DNA from: Agapanthus africanus
Taxonomy: Eukaryota; Streptophyta; Magnoliopsida; Asparagales; Amaryllidaceae
Direction of reading: 5' to 3'
Assembly (NCBI GenBank): GCA_030015575.1
Contig: CM057337.1
Span: 380,269,582 to 380,333,581 of the forward strand
DNA: 64,000 nucleotides
Made by a program: the position numbers and the translations under genes. Below, one piece after another: positions 22,829 to 33,914 of this stretch (the first letter of the stretch is position 1; each line of letters opens with the position of its first letter). Under the pieces are notes generated by a model that worked only from the letters and a program-made list of their open reading frames with translations, was not told the DNA's origin and searched no databases.

Positions 22829-25800
22829 ATGACACGTCTTAATCAAGATAATAATATGGATGTATTGACCGAACCCGCATGTTATACTGTGCTGGGGAAC
22901 ATTGGTTCCTTTCTTTCTTATAATTGTTATAAGACTGAACAGGGAATAGGCACATATCCGGTTTCCCATGCCGCCCAAATGAAGAATAAGCATGATGAAG
23001 CATCTTCTTCGGGTGTTTTAGTTATTGAGAACTGTTTCTCAGTTCACCTTACGTCCTAGGTATTAGATACCGGATCAGGATCCCACATATGTAATATGTT
23101 ATATGGGCTAAAGAAAGATAGAGAACTGGGAATGGGTGATCATTCAGTAAGAGTAGGGAATTGGGCAAATGTTGCAGCCAAAGCAGTTGGCGAATATCAT
23201 CTAGTGTTACCAAGTAGCAACACATTGATTCTGAACGAATGCAATTACATTCCGACCCTGATATGCATTCTTATATCAATTTCTTTATTAAGTAAAGAGG
23301 GATATAATTTTGTAATACAGGATAATGTTATGAACATTCTCCTGAACCAAAACTTGGTTGGATCTGTATTGTTGTGCAATGGCATTTATGTTCTAAATCA
23401 ATCAACAGTTCTAAGCATAACAAGCACACACAAGAGGAAGAGTTCAGAGATGAACGAATCCTTCTTGTGGCATTGTAGACTAGGTCATATAAATTCGACA
23501 CGACTCACTAAGTTACATAAAGATGGTTATTTGAATTCGTTCGAATTCAAATCTTATGACACTTGCCAGTCCTATCACAAAGGAAAAATGACCAAGACTC
23601 CGTTTAGTGGACACGGAGAAAGAGTTACTGAACACTAGGGACTGATACATAGTGATGTATGTGGTCCGAAGTCTACGCATGCCAGGTATGGTTCCTCGTA
23701 CTTCATTACATTTACTGACGATCTCTCTAGATTCGGACATGTGTTTCTGATGAAACACAAGTCTGAAGCTTTTGAGAAATTTAGAGAATATAAGTCCGAA
23801 GTCAACAACCAAATGGGTAAAACTATTAAAATCCTTTGATCTGATCGAGGAGGTGAATACTTGAGCAATGAATTCCAGGAATACCTAAAAGAGAATGGGA
23901 TTCTCTCTCAGCTGACTCCTCCATATACACCACAGCACAACGGTGTATCGGAACGGAGGAACCGCACCCTATTAGATAAGCTGCGCTCTATGATGAGCAA
24001 TGCTAAGTTACCTATTTCCTTCTGGGGATATGTGCTTATGACAGCTGCATACCTATTAAATCAAGTTCCATCTAAATCAGTGCCTACAACACCGTATGAG
24101 ATATGGAGTGGGAAAAGACCATATTTTAAATGATTTAAGATATGGGGTTGTCCGGCCTATGTCAAAAGGCAAAATCCGGACAAACTTGAGGCACGATCAG
24201 TTCTTTGCAAGTTTGTGGGATATCCAAAGAATTCAGAAGGATATATTTTCTACCACGATGAGGAACAAAAGGTATTTGTTTCTCAATACGCCACCTTTTT
24301 GGAAAAGGAATTTCTTGTCAAAGAAATTAGTGGCAAAGAGGTAGAGCTTGAAGAAGTTCCAGCAGCACAAACTGCAACTGAAGATTTAGTCGAAACAGAT
24401 GATTCGGTAATTCCCAACGAACCCAAGCCACTCCGCCGATCTAGTAGGGTTTCTTGTCTACCTGAGAGATACTACGGTTTTCTCATTGATGGTGGGAGTG
24501 ATGATTGCATCATGGAGGATGATGACCCAACAAGCTTCGAGCAGGCCATCACGACTGGGGACTCTGTGAAGTGGCTGGATGCAAAGTGATCCGAGATGGA
24601 ATCCATGTACACCAATAAAGTATGGACATTGGATGATGCTCCTGAAGGGGTAAAACTTATGGGGAGAAAGTGGATCTTCAAGAAAAAAATTGGTGTAGAT
24701 GGAAAAGTAAAGACTTTCAAAGCTAGACTTATTGCAATGGGTTTTCGTCAACGACCGGGTGTGGATTATGATGAAACCTTTTCTTCGGTGGCTATGCTTA
24801 AATCCATCCGGATCATGCTTACTATTGCTGCATACCATGACTACGAAATCTGGCAAATGGATGTTAAAACCGCCTTTCTGAATGGTGATTTGGAAGAGTG
24901 TGTGTACATAACTCAGCCAGAGGGCTTCGTAGACAGTGGGAGCAGCGGAAAGGTATGCAAGCTACTTAAATCCATCTACGGGTTAAAGCAAGCATCGCGG
25001 AGTTGGAACATCTGTTTTGATGTCGTTGTCAAAGTGTTTGATTTCATCAAAAACGTAGATGAACCTTGTATATACAAGAAGGTGGCAGAGAGTAAGGTTG
25101 CCTTCCTCGTATTCTACGTGGATGACATACTCTTGATAGGAAATGACATTCCTATGCTGCAATCGGTCAAGCTCTTCTTATCACAAAGATTCTCAATGAA
25201 AGATCAAGGGGATGCCTCCTACATCTTAGGGATTAAGATCTATAGAGATACATATAAGAGGATACTGGGATTGTCCCAAGCCAGATACATTGACACCATA
25301 CTAAAGAGGTTTAGTATGGAAGAATCCAAGCATGGGTTTTTACCCATGATCTCAGGACCCACTCTCTCTAAAGAGATGTCTTCCAAGACTGATTTGGAGA
25401 GAGCTCGCATGCAAGGGATACCCTATGCTTCGGCGGTAGGCTCTATCATGTACGCGATGCTATGTACCAGACCCGATGTAACATATTCACTAAGTGTAGT
25501 GAGCAGGTATCAAGCAGATCCTGGAGAGAGTCACTGGACAGCTTTGAAGAGCATTCTCAAGTACTTGAGAAGGACTAAAGAGATGCTCTTGGTGTATGGT
25601 AACGGAGAACTCCAAGTGGAAACCTTTACTGATTCGAGCTTCCAGAGTGATAAGGAGGACTCTAAGTCGCACTAGGGATTTTTCATTACCCTCAATGGAG
25701 GGGCGGTATGCCGGAAGAGTTCCATGCAGGAAACCGTGGCAGACTCGACGATGGAGGCTGAATACATTGCTGCCAACGAAGCAGCCAAAGAGGCTGTCTG

Positions 25801-25964
25801 GATGAAGAAGTTCATAATTAACTTGGAGTGGTTCCATACATTGAGTATCCAATACCTTTGTATTTCGATAACAATGGAGCGGTGACTTTGGCCAAGGAAC
25901 CCAGGTCCCATCAGCAATCCAGGCATATTCTAAGGCGGTATCACCTGATCCGGGATATAGTTGA
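22829..25964 (+). pseudogene. Cop-C pol: protease, integrase, RT, RNase H (decayed)
   Basis: One reading frame covers nearly all of pol from the ATG at 22829, whose context (GTAGCGACCATG) is shared with Cop-E. The N-terminal 60 or so residues match Cop-E and no known gag. Protease (LDTGSGSHIC, just after 23060), integrase (HCRLGHIN near 23468, core to NGVSE near 23948) and RT (YVDD intact at 25115-25126) are in order. In-frame stops lie at 23057, 23636, 23837, 24131, 24587 and 25673; several fit single transitions such as TGG to TAG or CGA to TGA, as expected of methylated DNA. A one-base loss near 25820 shifts RNase H to another frame. RNase H is cut at 25964 by the Cop-D LTR. Not functional now. 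Confidence 0.88.
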
Positions 25965-28128
25965 TGTTAGTAATATGTATGCCCTAGAGGCCATTACTGT
26001 ACATGCGATGTATATTGTAGTAGATGCTTAAACATATATAGAGAGGACTTTCTTGCTCGACATGATAGTGTGCTATCTGGTTTCTCTTTATCCAATACCT
26101 TTGACTGCCAGGACTATGATGCATATCATACTAGTGGGGACAGAGTAGTCATTAAGTACATCCTTCAAAAGTTCTTAGTCGAGGGTGTATCGAGACAGGG
26201 CATCGATATACCAGAGTTGACTAGCGTATATGCTTCTCGACCCATATGATGGGCGATGGAAGATCCCATATCCATTGATGTTTGAAATCAGAGAAGGTAT
26301 GTGGGTGCTCAGTGGAGACTGGGTACACTGGACGGACTCGCCGAGAACTCCCAGATGGTATTATACCTCACGTCAGATGGCAGTTCTCTGGGGACACTGG
26401 TACAGGTTCGTCTGTAGACCCGAGATCGTCATAGAGTCTTGTGTGATTCCCTCTGTGCTTTAATTTCCACCTTACCACGTTCAAGAGAACGTGCAAAACG
26501 GTGGCTTTTGGGTATAGTCCTGAATCACTTGGAGGCAATGAGCGATAGGAGGGGTTTCGTCTCTCCCGGTATAGGGAGTTGATGTTGCGCTGTGTTCGAT
26601 TGGCTATAACTGGAAATCCCTGGCCATGGTTGCTGATATTTATTGGTAAGAGTTATCATTAGTTTCTCGAACTGTTATGGACCTCATATCGACACGACAT
26701 ATCGGTTACTAGGGTCTGACGTTTACCACGCCTAGACTGGATATGCGACATATCAGACGAAGAGACGGAACTGTACGGGAGTGTTACTGCTTGGATTCAC
26801 AGTAGAATGTACATGCTTACTTGCTGATCTTCTGATCGCTCAATACCTGGGTGGCTGTTATGTTTAGCTGACCGCTTGCAGCTTGTGGGTGTTTGATATG
26901 ATCATCACCTACTGCCGGCGTATTGACGATTCTTTAGAGTCCTACACAGAGGTTTCCTGGCTCAGGAAAAATGGAGTAGGAGCACATATGTGATATGTGC
27001 GGGACCGAGAATAATGCGTGTATGCGATACCGTATTAGATTCTCGTGATATGTGATATCGGCCCGGTATATGTGATATAGCTGGGTCATCGGATCAAGTG
27101 TTGATTCGATGAACTGATACTTGTTATATTAGTCGGTTATTTGTAAAATAGCCGGATTATCGGATCAAGTGTTGATTCGATAATTTAATGTATAATTATA
27201 TATTTGATATATTACATTACATTAACTAATATAAGCTCACTTAAAGATTCTTTTCTCACTTGGATAATACATTGATGTATATGCGATATATGTTAATTGT
27301 ATTATTTACTTTTGTAACAATATATATTATATATGTGATATATATTATTGTAACATGTTAGGGTTACAAATGCAACATGGTTGTTGAGTTTAAACCAAGG
27401 TAGGGTTTGGATTTGGGTTAGCTTTTGGGTTACCTTTTGGATTAAGCTTTCATGAAGCTTGATAAAGCTTTGCCTTTTTGTCATCTGGCTTGATATTTTG
27501 AGTAGATATTCTTTAACCCAACCCAAACCCTTAACCTATGGTTTATTCTCTACAAGAGTTAAGACTCTCATTCTTAACTCAAGGTTGCAATTATAACCAA
27601 AACAATAATTCATTATTCATCACAAAAGAATTTCTTCTTCTTCTTCCTCCTTTTGAAAGCTTTCTAGCTTTTGGATTTGTGATGATAATTTGTGAGAAAT
27701 TGAAAACAAAAGAGAGCAAAATTCCTACTTCATCATCCTCATATATTCTAGCCACTTAAATTAGGGTGTTTTCTTTTCTAATACTTGATTAGTGAAGTAG
27801 GAGCTTGGATTTGAGATTCTTCAAGGTAGATCATCTTAGTTATTGAAGATTGGAAGCAAGGTTGCATCTTTCTCTTCATGGAGGCTCTCTGGAGTCCGGG
27901 TAGTTGATGATCGCAGCGAAGGGACCTCAACACGGTGCTTATGAAGCAAAGGAATGGACTACAAAGGTTCTAATCCCTAACTCTTAGATGTTAAAGTGTT
28001 AACATGCTAGCTTTTTTTTGATTCTCTTGTTAAAGATCCTAGGTTTAGGGTTATCTATAATGGAAATTTCTTAACTTGGCATGGATGATGCCCACCGAAA
28101 CCTTGCTTCCGTTGTAGGTAACCCAATA
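25965..28128 (+). repeat. Cop-D 5' LTR, 2164 bp
   Basis: Starts TGTTAGTAATATG, ends CCCAATA, where sisters end CCCTACA or CCCTCCA. Homologous to the other copia LTRs along its length; no coding potential. Confidence 0.8.
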
Positions 28129-28981
28129 GTGGTATCGGAGCCTAACTAGAGAATTAGACGGGTAAGTGTAGGATTACGAAACCAAAACAACTCCGAAACA
28201 CCCGATACAAAACCTTAGTTTCTATCGAATAATTTCTGGAGTCAAATAAATTTTCAAACAGTTGCAGAGTGTTGTATGCGATGCAATATGAACATAGCAC
28301 AAAACCCACACCCCCCTGCTCGGATCAGGGCCGGCGACTAGGCCAGCAATTCCGGCGACCCCGGTTTTTGCTAAGGATTAGGGTTTGGGGTTTGTGGTGT
28401 GCTTCAAGTTCTGGGTTTTGGTACTTTTGGTGTTGTTTATTTTTGCTAAAATTATATGTGATGTTAATTTACTGCATTATAAATTCAGAGTGTTTCGTAT
28501 TCGCAATTCTAGCTCGGTTTCATGTTAGTTTAGACAGTGTTAAAAAGTTCAAACGGATATCAATAACTCACTTTTTCCCCTGCCGGAAAATTTCCAAGTG
28601 TTGGATTTTTCTTTAGTTAAAGAATATTCAGAATCGTGCAAGTAACGCGGTGGACCCTCTAGAAGAATAAAACCTTAACTCGATTATGTGACCGTCTGAA
28701 CCACCTCTAAACCTTAGGGTTTGTAGTAGTTCGGCGTTGTAACATGTGAGGCGTTGGTTTGACCCTTCTACGGCTGGTCCATTGGTATTGTGGCATGTGA
28801 TGGATGCTTTTAAACTAAGTTCAAGTGTTGAGGAAATAGCAAAATTTTGGGTGTTTGTTGATTAGATCGGAATGTTTAACTTCGTCTAACTTTTTCTATA
28901 ATGTGATACAATATTTGGAGTCCACAAGTAGTTATGAGATAATTAATTTGAATGTTATAAATCTAGCAGTTTAGTCTCACT
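28129..28981 (+). other. Cop-D leader fragment, noncoding
   Basis: Carries the LARD-shared block at 28651-28886 and a stretch matching 50200-50290 of Cop-E just before Ath-B begins. The short ORF at 28269-28616 lies in leader sequence also present without an ORF in sisters, so it is not called a gene. Confidence 0.7.
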
Positions 28982-29611
28982 TGATCGGTTGCCACGGGAT
29001 TTTGATGCGATCAAAAGTCCGTCACAATCACGTAGCATACGCGGATACTCGCCGGGTAAACTTAATAGATAGTCACACCCCATAGCCCTAACCAAGTGAC
29101 TGTAGAAGAACCCCGTCGCCAAAAGCATCCGTTCGGGTGCTCGCGGCAGCGGTGTTCCGCCTTAGTGCACTTCGTCGACGGCATCGGGGGTGTGGTGTTC
29201 ATATCATAATTTTTCATTATTATATTCCCCCATTCTTATTCATTTTACAAATAAACAGGTGTTTTTGATCCATGTCTGCTACATAGTTGCAGGTTATAGG
29301 TTCTCGGAACAAAACAGTGAAAATGATGAAAAGACGCTATAAAAGTGAGAGTTCGACCAACAAATAGAGAATCTTTATCATTCCTACAGTTTGAAAAACA
29401 AATGAAGATCAATGAACAAGTTCACACAGTACAAAGGCAGCGCAAGATTCAAGACTTCAACACGAAGCAAACGTTAAAAGTTCACAACATTCTGCACTGT
29501 GGAAATCTGGAAGAAACTAGAAGACATTCTGAACAACCAAAGGGAAGAAAATCAAGTAAAAGCAACATGAAAATTACCAGGGAAACAGAAGCCAAAGTCC
29601 CCACCATATGA

Positions 29612-29656
29612 CCGCGGATCCGTGGCCAAACAGGGCTTTTGGCCACGGTTCCGCGG
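29612..29656 (+). other. GC-rich 19 bp hairpin in Ath-B LTR
   Basis: CCGCGGATCCGTGGCCAAA (29612-29630) pairs with 29638-29656 at 18 of 19 positions around a 7 base loop, about 120 bp upstream of the TATA box. Confidence 0.85.
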
Positions 29657-29775
29657 CCATGATGAGCGCATGTCGGTGCTAAAAAATTCGGCGGCGGCGG
29701 TGCGTTGACTAGGCTTTTTAGGGTAATTTTGTAAATGTAGTTAGGGATCGAATGTAACCCTAGTGTTTCTATGAT

Positions 29776-29785
29776 CTATAAATAG
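29776..29785 (+). promoter_or_regulatory. Ath-B LTR TATA box
   Basis: CTATAAATAG, a canonical plant TATA box in the expected LTR promoter position. Confidence 0.65.
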
Positions 29786-30647
29786 AAACCCTAATGCTCT
29801 TTTTGGAGCATGCCACTTCTTATGCCTCATTTTATTTATCAAAATTCAGAATTCCAATTCCTGTAATGTTTGAAGAGAGCATCAATTAAAGATAAAGTAA
29901 GTTTTTCCTTTCAATGCCCAAGTAAATTTCCTTTCTGCCCTAATATAACTTTTATTTATCTGCCTTAGTTTAGATTTTATTTATCTGCCGTAGATTAGAT
30001 AACTAGGTTACTAAAAACAATCAATTGAAAAATTGAAATCTTTTAATTCCCTAATGAGTGAGTACTTCCTCACTTGTTAGGGTTAGGAATAGGAAAGGTT
30101 TGAGAAATGAAAATCTCTTACCCTTTTCTTGCCATCATACATTTTAATAGGGCTCTATGCATACATACACACACCGCTCACTACGGCACCCTATCTAACG
30201 AGGTAGCGGTGATATCGTAGTTTAAAAGACCAGTTGTGTATGTTTTCCATGGAGGTTAGGATAAGAATTGAGAAAGGACGGACAACGACCTAGAGGAAGA
30301 AACATAGTTTCTTCCCGATGTATTAATCCACTTTATTAATTATTACCATAACACCTAAATAGATCTTAATTAGGGCATAGAAAGCGGTGAGAAAAATATT
30401 GAATTTCCAAACTTAACCTAAACCTAACCCTAGCAAGGTTTTAATCCTAGTCTAAATCAACCTTAGTTTTTAGTGATAATCCAATCCACCACAATTGGAA
30501 TTAACTCGTTAGAGCAAATAGAAAATACACAAAATCCCTGTGGACCGACCCATACTCACCGGCTAGCTACCAAGCGACGTCGTTCTTGATTGCGGTAAAT
30601 TCTTTGATTCTTCTTTTGAAAGCGCACGCAACATATAAACAATCAAA

Positions 30648-30653
30648 TGGCGC
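30648..30653 (+). promoter_or_regulatory. Ath-B primer-binding site, left part
   Basis: TGGCGC, two bases after the LTR end. The rest of the site lies at 61401 onward, after the Ath-A insertion. GGCGC (30649-30653) is the left target duplication of Ath-A. Confidence 0.85.
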
Positions 30654-31727
30654 TAATTGAATGATTCTCGGTGTGTGGGTAGAAAATGTATAGAAATCAC
30701 AACCAAAGAAATTTGTAAACCGCAATCAATAACGGTGTCAATTGTAGATTCGTTAGCGAGTGCGGATCGTCCACAGGGAAAGTGAGATTTGATCGTATTT
30801 GTTTTAGTTGAATTGAAAATTAAAAGATAAAAGAAAGGAGAATTCGATTCAAGATTTAAAAGTGAACTTCAAGAATTATCAAAATCTAGATCTAATATCA
30901 AGAATACTCAAAATCAAGAATCAAGAATCATCCAATTGAGTTAGTTATCAAGATTTGTAATGAGGCTCGTAGGAATCGATCGAATCGATAGTGAGGATGA
31001 AGACTTGTGATTACGTATTCTTATCCTTTGATGATTTGTTGCTAGATCGATGACGATCAATGAGAACTAGGGATCTCTTGCGGAAACTAGGGTTTCATCA
31101 TCTATCCCTTTACCTTTCGTTGATTTTCATTCACATTCTAGCCTCTAGGAAATTCAAACATCGATCGTTGATCACTAATTAAGAGCGAAAACATTCAAGA
31201 AAGCATCTCGCTTGAAACTAGGTCGTCGATGATTCAATTTACTAGACTTTACAAAACTCATAGGACATAAGAATCGTACAAGAATCTAATCATCATCAAC
31301 TATCAATTTTCTCGATTCCTCCACGAGCGGAGTTTTTACTCAAGCATCATAACAAAGAAAACAATCAAGAATTGAGATCTCGTCATAATGCTCAAATATA
31401 AAGAAAAGCAAGATTAAGAAATTTCACCTTTTATTATTCAACAATTCCGTTACAATTCGCTCAAGAACTACAAGAATTAAGGAAAGAACTCGATCGTCGA
31501 ATTAGCTTCGTATCGTCTCCGTGAGTCGCGGATCGTCTTGAATCACTTGCTCGGTTGAAGAACGGCGTTGCTTCTAAAAGGTTGAAGGTTTCTAGCTTGA
31601 ATTGTACTCGGAGATCTTGAATTGATCAAATTGTGTCACTCAATTTGATTTGAATTTTATTTGGATCTAGAATTTTCCCTCTACTTTTAACAACTACTCA
31701 ACAACCTTGGGAGTGAAGTCTTAGAGT

Positions 31728-31739
31728 CCTTTTTATAGC
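31728..31739 (-). promoter_or_regulatory. Ath-A 3' LTR TATA box
   Basis: Minus strand GCTATAAAAAGG, preserved in the 5' LTR at 60624-60635. Confidence 0.65.
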
Positions 31740-31741
31740 CT

Positions 31742-31930
31742 TCATTAGGATTAGCATCCTTTAGAAGCTAGGTTAGGATTAGCTTCACTTGTAAGCTTGG
31801 TAGTTAGGAAGAAGTTTCTAGAATTAGTTAGTTAGAGCTAGCTTCTTTGATAAGCTTGGAGGTTAGGAAGAAGCTTCTAGGCTTAGGTAGTTAAGTAGCT
31901 TGCATAAGAAGCTTGGAAGTGTTTAGCTTG
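31742..31930 (-). repeat. Degenerate AAGCTT-rich repeats upstream of TATA
   Basis: Several diverged units with AAGCTTCTTCCTAAC, CCAAGCTTA and AGAAGCTA words (minus strand), immediately upstream of the TATA box in sense orientation; also at 60640-60830 in the 5' LTR. The position suits U3 enhancer repeats. Confidence 0.6.
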
Positions 31931-32499
31931 TACAAAAATCTTTGCTGTTCGGACAGAAGATTCTGGAGTCCTCCTGAATTTGGAGTGGCTTAAATGAGTG
32001 TGGCCCTTGAAAGGAGAAACCCGACATGAAGAATTGCTGACGTCATCACCACTTGGCCGCGGATCCGCCGCTGGAAGGCCCTTCTGGCCGCAGATCCGCG
32101 GCCCTTTGGTAGCCTCTGTGCATGGAATTTCCTATAATGCTTGGTGCTGACTGTAGGTGTATTTTCTGATGTGTGGAACATTATAATTCTCTCTAGTTCA
32201 CTGCCAGATCTCAAGTCTTGGACTTGGCGTATTTTTATTAGCACTTTTGACAGTTTCGGCTATTTTCCTGGAATTTCCTGCACAGATTCTCAAGACAAGT
32301 GTTGCGCTACACAAAGATAATGCGTGCAATGATAAACACTCAATTTCCATCAAAGTGCCGGTTAAATTACATAACACAAGTTATTTGGTATTTTACAGTC
32401 AATTTGCTAATATGTGCTATATTCATACCGAACAGCTTTAGATGATTGCAAATGGTAGGGAAATTGATGTATTAAAAATGCAATATTTTCGACTGATCA

Positions 32500-32517
32500 A
32501 ATTCCCCCAAACTTATT
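32500..32517 (-). promoter_or_regulatory. Ath-A polypurine tract
   Basis: Minus strand AATAAGTTTGGGGGAATT directly before the 3' LTR start TGATCAGTC. Confidence 0.85.
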
Positions 32518-33914
32518 TTTGGTCGTCTCGAGGAAACTTGTTTAATTAGAAAGAGAAGGAGAAAATAAAGAAAAAGAAAAACTAACTAGCACACTTTCGT
32601 AGGCAACACGATTGCACTGAGCATGTGCAACAAGCCTATAAACCTCTAGGTGTCCCAAGTAGAAGGAGTGTTGTCTCCTGAGGGTTGTTCAGTGGATTGC
32701 ACCCACAAAATCCCATAATAAAAGGAAGACCAGGAAAGTTACATATAAAGATAAGAATTGTAAAAGAAAGACTTTGAAAATTTGAGTTTCCAATTACACT
32801 AGCTTTTCGGTTGTCATAAGCCCTATTTTAATAGTCATGAAAAGATATTAGAAATCATATCATCCCTCAATAAAACATCGTATTTATTCTTTATTCCTAC
32901 CTTTCTTCCAACGATCGATCATATACCCCTACGTGTGTGTAAAGAACATCCCTACACTTGGAGAATTCAATTCAAGCTATCATACTTTTGTCCATCTGCC
33001 TCAGTACTTTTTAATTTGATGAATATTTAGATTTGTTCACACACTTTCATGCGACCGTTAATACTTCTTGAGGTACTAACCGACCGATTATTCATGTGCT
33101 TGCTTAAACGGTGTTTTAGTATTTTTCTCGTCTTGCACCACCTAAGGCTTAGCAGTGACTCCCAAACCAGTTGGTCTAAGACACTAGGTGATGAAGCACC
33201 CTCGCTATATTTTTTTTATTGCTGCCTTAGCGATAAAAAAACCAGTGTTCATTTTTCTTACCACTTTCTATTTTATACAATTTTTATTTCCTTCATATTT
33301 TGGCTTTTAGACAAGAGCATTTCAATGTATCATCTACTATCCCGAGCTTCAAGACGTGTGTAAGTGCGTATAGTAGGGTATCAACATTCAAATGTTTGGC
33401 TTCCAGAATAGGAACTATTTTTCAGACTTATTTTTATCCTCAGATTAGTGACTTCCTTTATCTTAGTAACCCTTGGGACAACGGCTCATAACTACTTATT
33501 ACTAGTTCGTTTAAGAAAACTTCTAATTTTCTAGGTTTTCTTAAATTTTTCTAATCTTTTGGATGTAATTTTTTTCTATCTAATCTTTTATTATCTTATT
33601 TATGTACAAAAAATATTTATTATTTTTTTGAAATTTTTTAAATTTTTATAGCTTTTCAAATGTTTTGTGCTTATGCAAAGTATGATGCAAATGATGCGAA
33701 AATAAGCACAAACCTTCCCCAAACTTGTTCTCAACAGTGTCCTCACTGTTGCCTTCTGTTAGATCACAAAAACCTGTAAGCTTGTGAGGAAATTTATTAA
33801 TGGGGACAATATATTTTAAAGTGACAATCCTCCCCCAAACTTATTCTTTTGGCTCCCATTTTGTGTGAAAATTTTTCTTTTCAAGAGCCAGAAAATATGC
33901 CCCCCAAACTTGAG
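32518..33914 (-). other. Ath-A 3' noncoding region
   Basis: AT-rich stretch of 1.4 kb between the broken protease region and the polypurine tract. It holds three further AAGTTTGGGG-type purine runs on the minus strand (33717-33727, 33831-33843, 33900-33911). No RT, RNase H or integrase motif is seen. ORFs at 33049-33491 have no recognisable domain and lie antisense to the element. Confidence 0.65.

Larger units (their letters stand above)
17884..25964 (+). mobile_element. Cop-C: Angela-like gag-less copia, inserted in Cop-B
   Basis: 5' LTR 17884-20219, primer site 20221-20233, leader to 22828, pol 22829-25964. The element stops inside RNase H, exactly where the Cop-D LTR begins. The simplest reading is that Cop-C was inserted into Cop-B RNase H and later received Cop-D in its own RNase H, leaving the right halves beyond this window. 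A tandem array sharing LTRs by unequal recombination is the alternative, but it would have to explain the missing RNase H end and polypurine tract at both junctions. Confidence 0.7.
25965..28981 (+). mobile_element. Cop-D: copia 5' LTR and leader start
   Basis: The LTR (25965-28128) is followed by a primer site TGGTATCGGAGCC (28130-28142, one change) and about 850 bp of leader, cut at 28981/28982 by the 5' LTR of Ath-B. The LTR starts directly after the broken RNase H of Cop-C. Confidence 0.75.
28982..30645 (+). repeat. Ath-B 5' LTR, 1664 bp
   Basis: Starts TGATCGGTTGCC, ends ACAATCA. It contains a strong GC-rich hairpin (29612-29656), a TATA box (29776-29785) and a 3' region (30540-30600) conserved with two other LTR subfamilies here. 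The start is set by the loss of similarity to the Cop-E leader at about 28981. ORF 29345-29611 has no recognisable domain. Confidence 0.75.
30654..32499 (-). repeat. Ath-A 3' LTR, 1846 bp
   Basis: Left end TAATTGAATG (the sister LTR has TGATTGAATG, so the terminal CA is mutated), right end GACTGATCA. The U5-like box lies at 30721-30783, TATA at 31728-31739, a repeat zone at 31742-31930, and TGACGTCA at 32038-32045 beside a GC-rich inverted repeat. Confidence 0.88.

Noticed and set aside
17884..28128. Tandem LTR-internal-LTR-internal-LTR array from unequal recombination
   Set aside because: Each internal region stops inside RNase H and lacks the polypurine tract, which nested insertion explains more simply. 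Not fully excluded.
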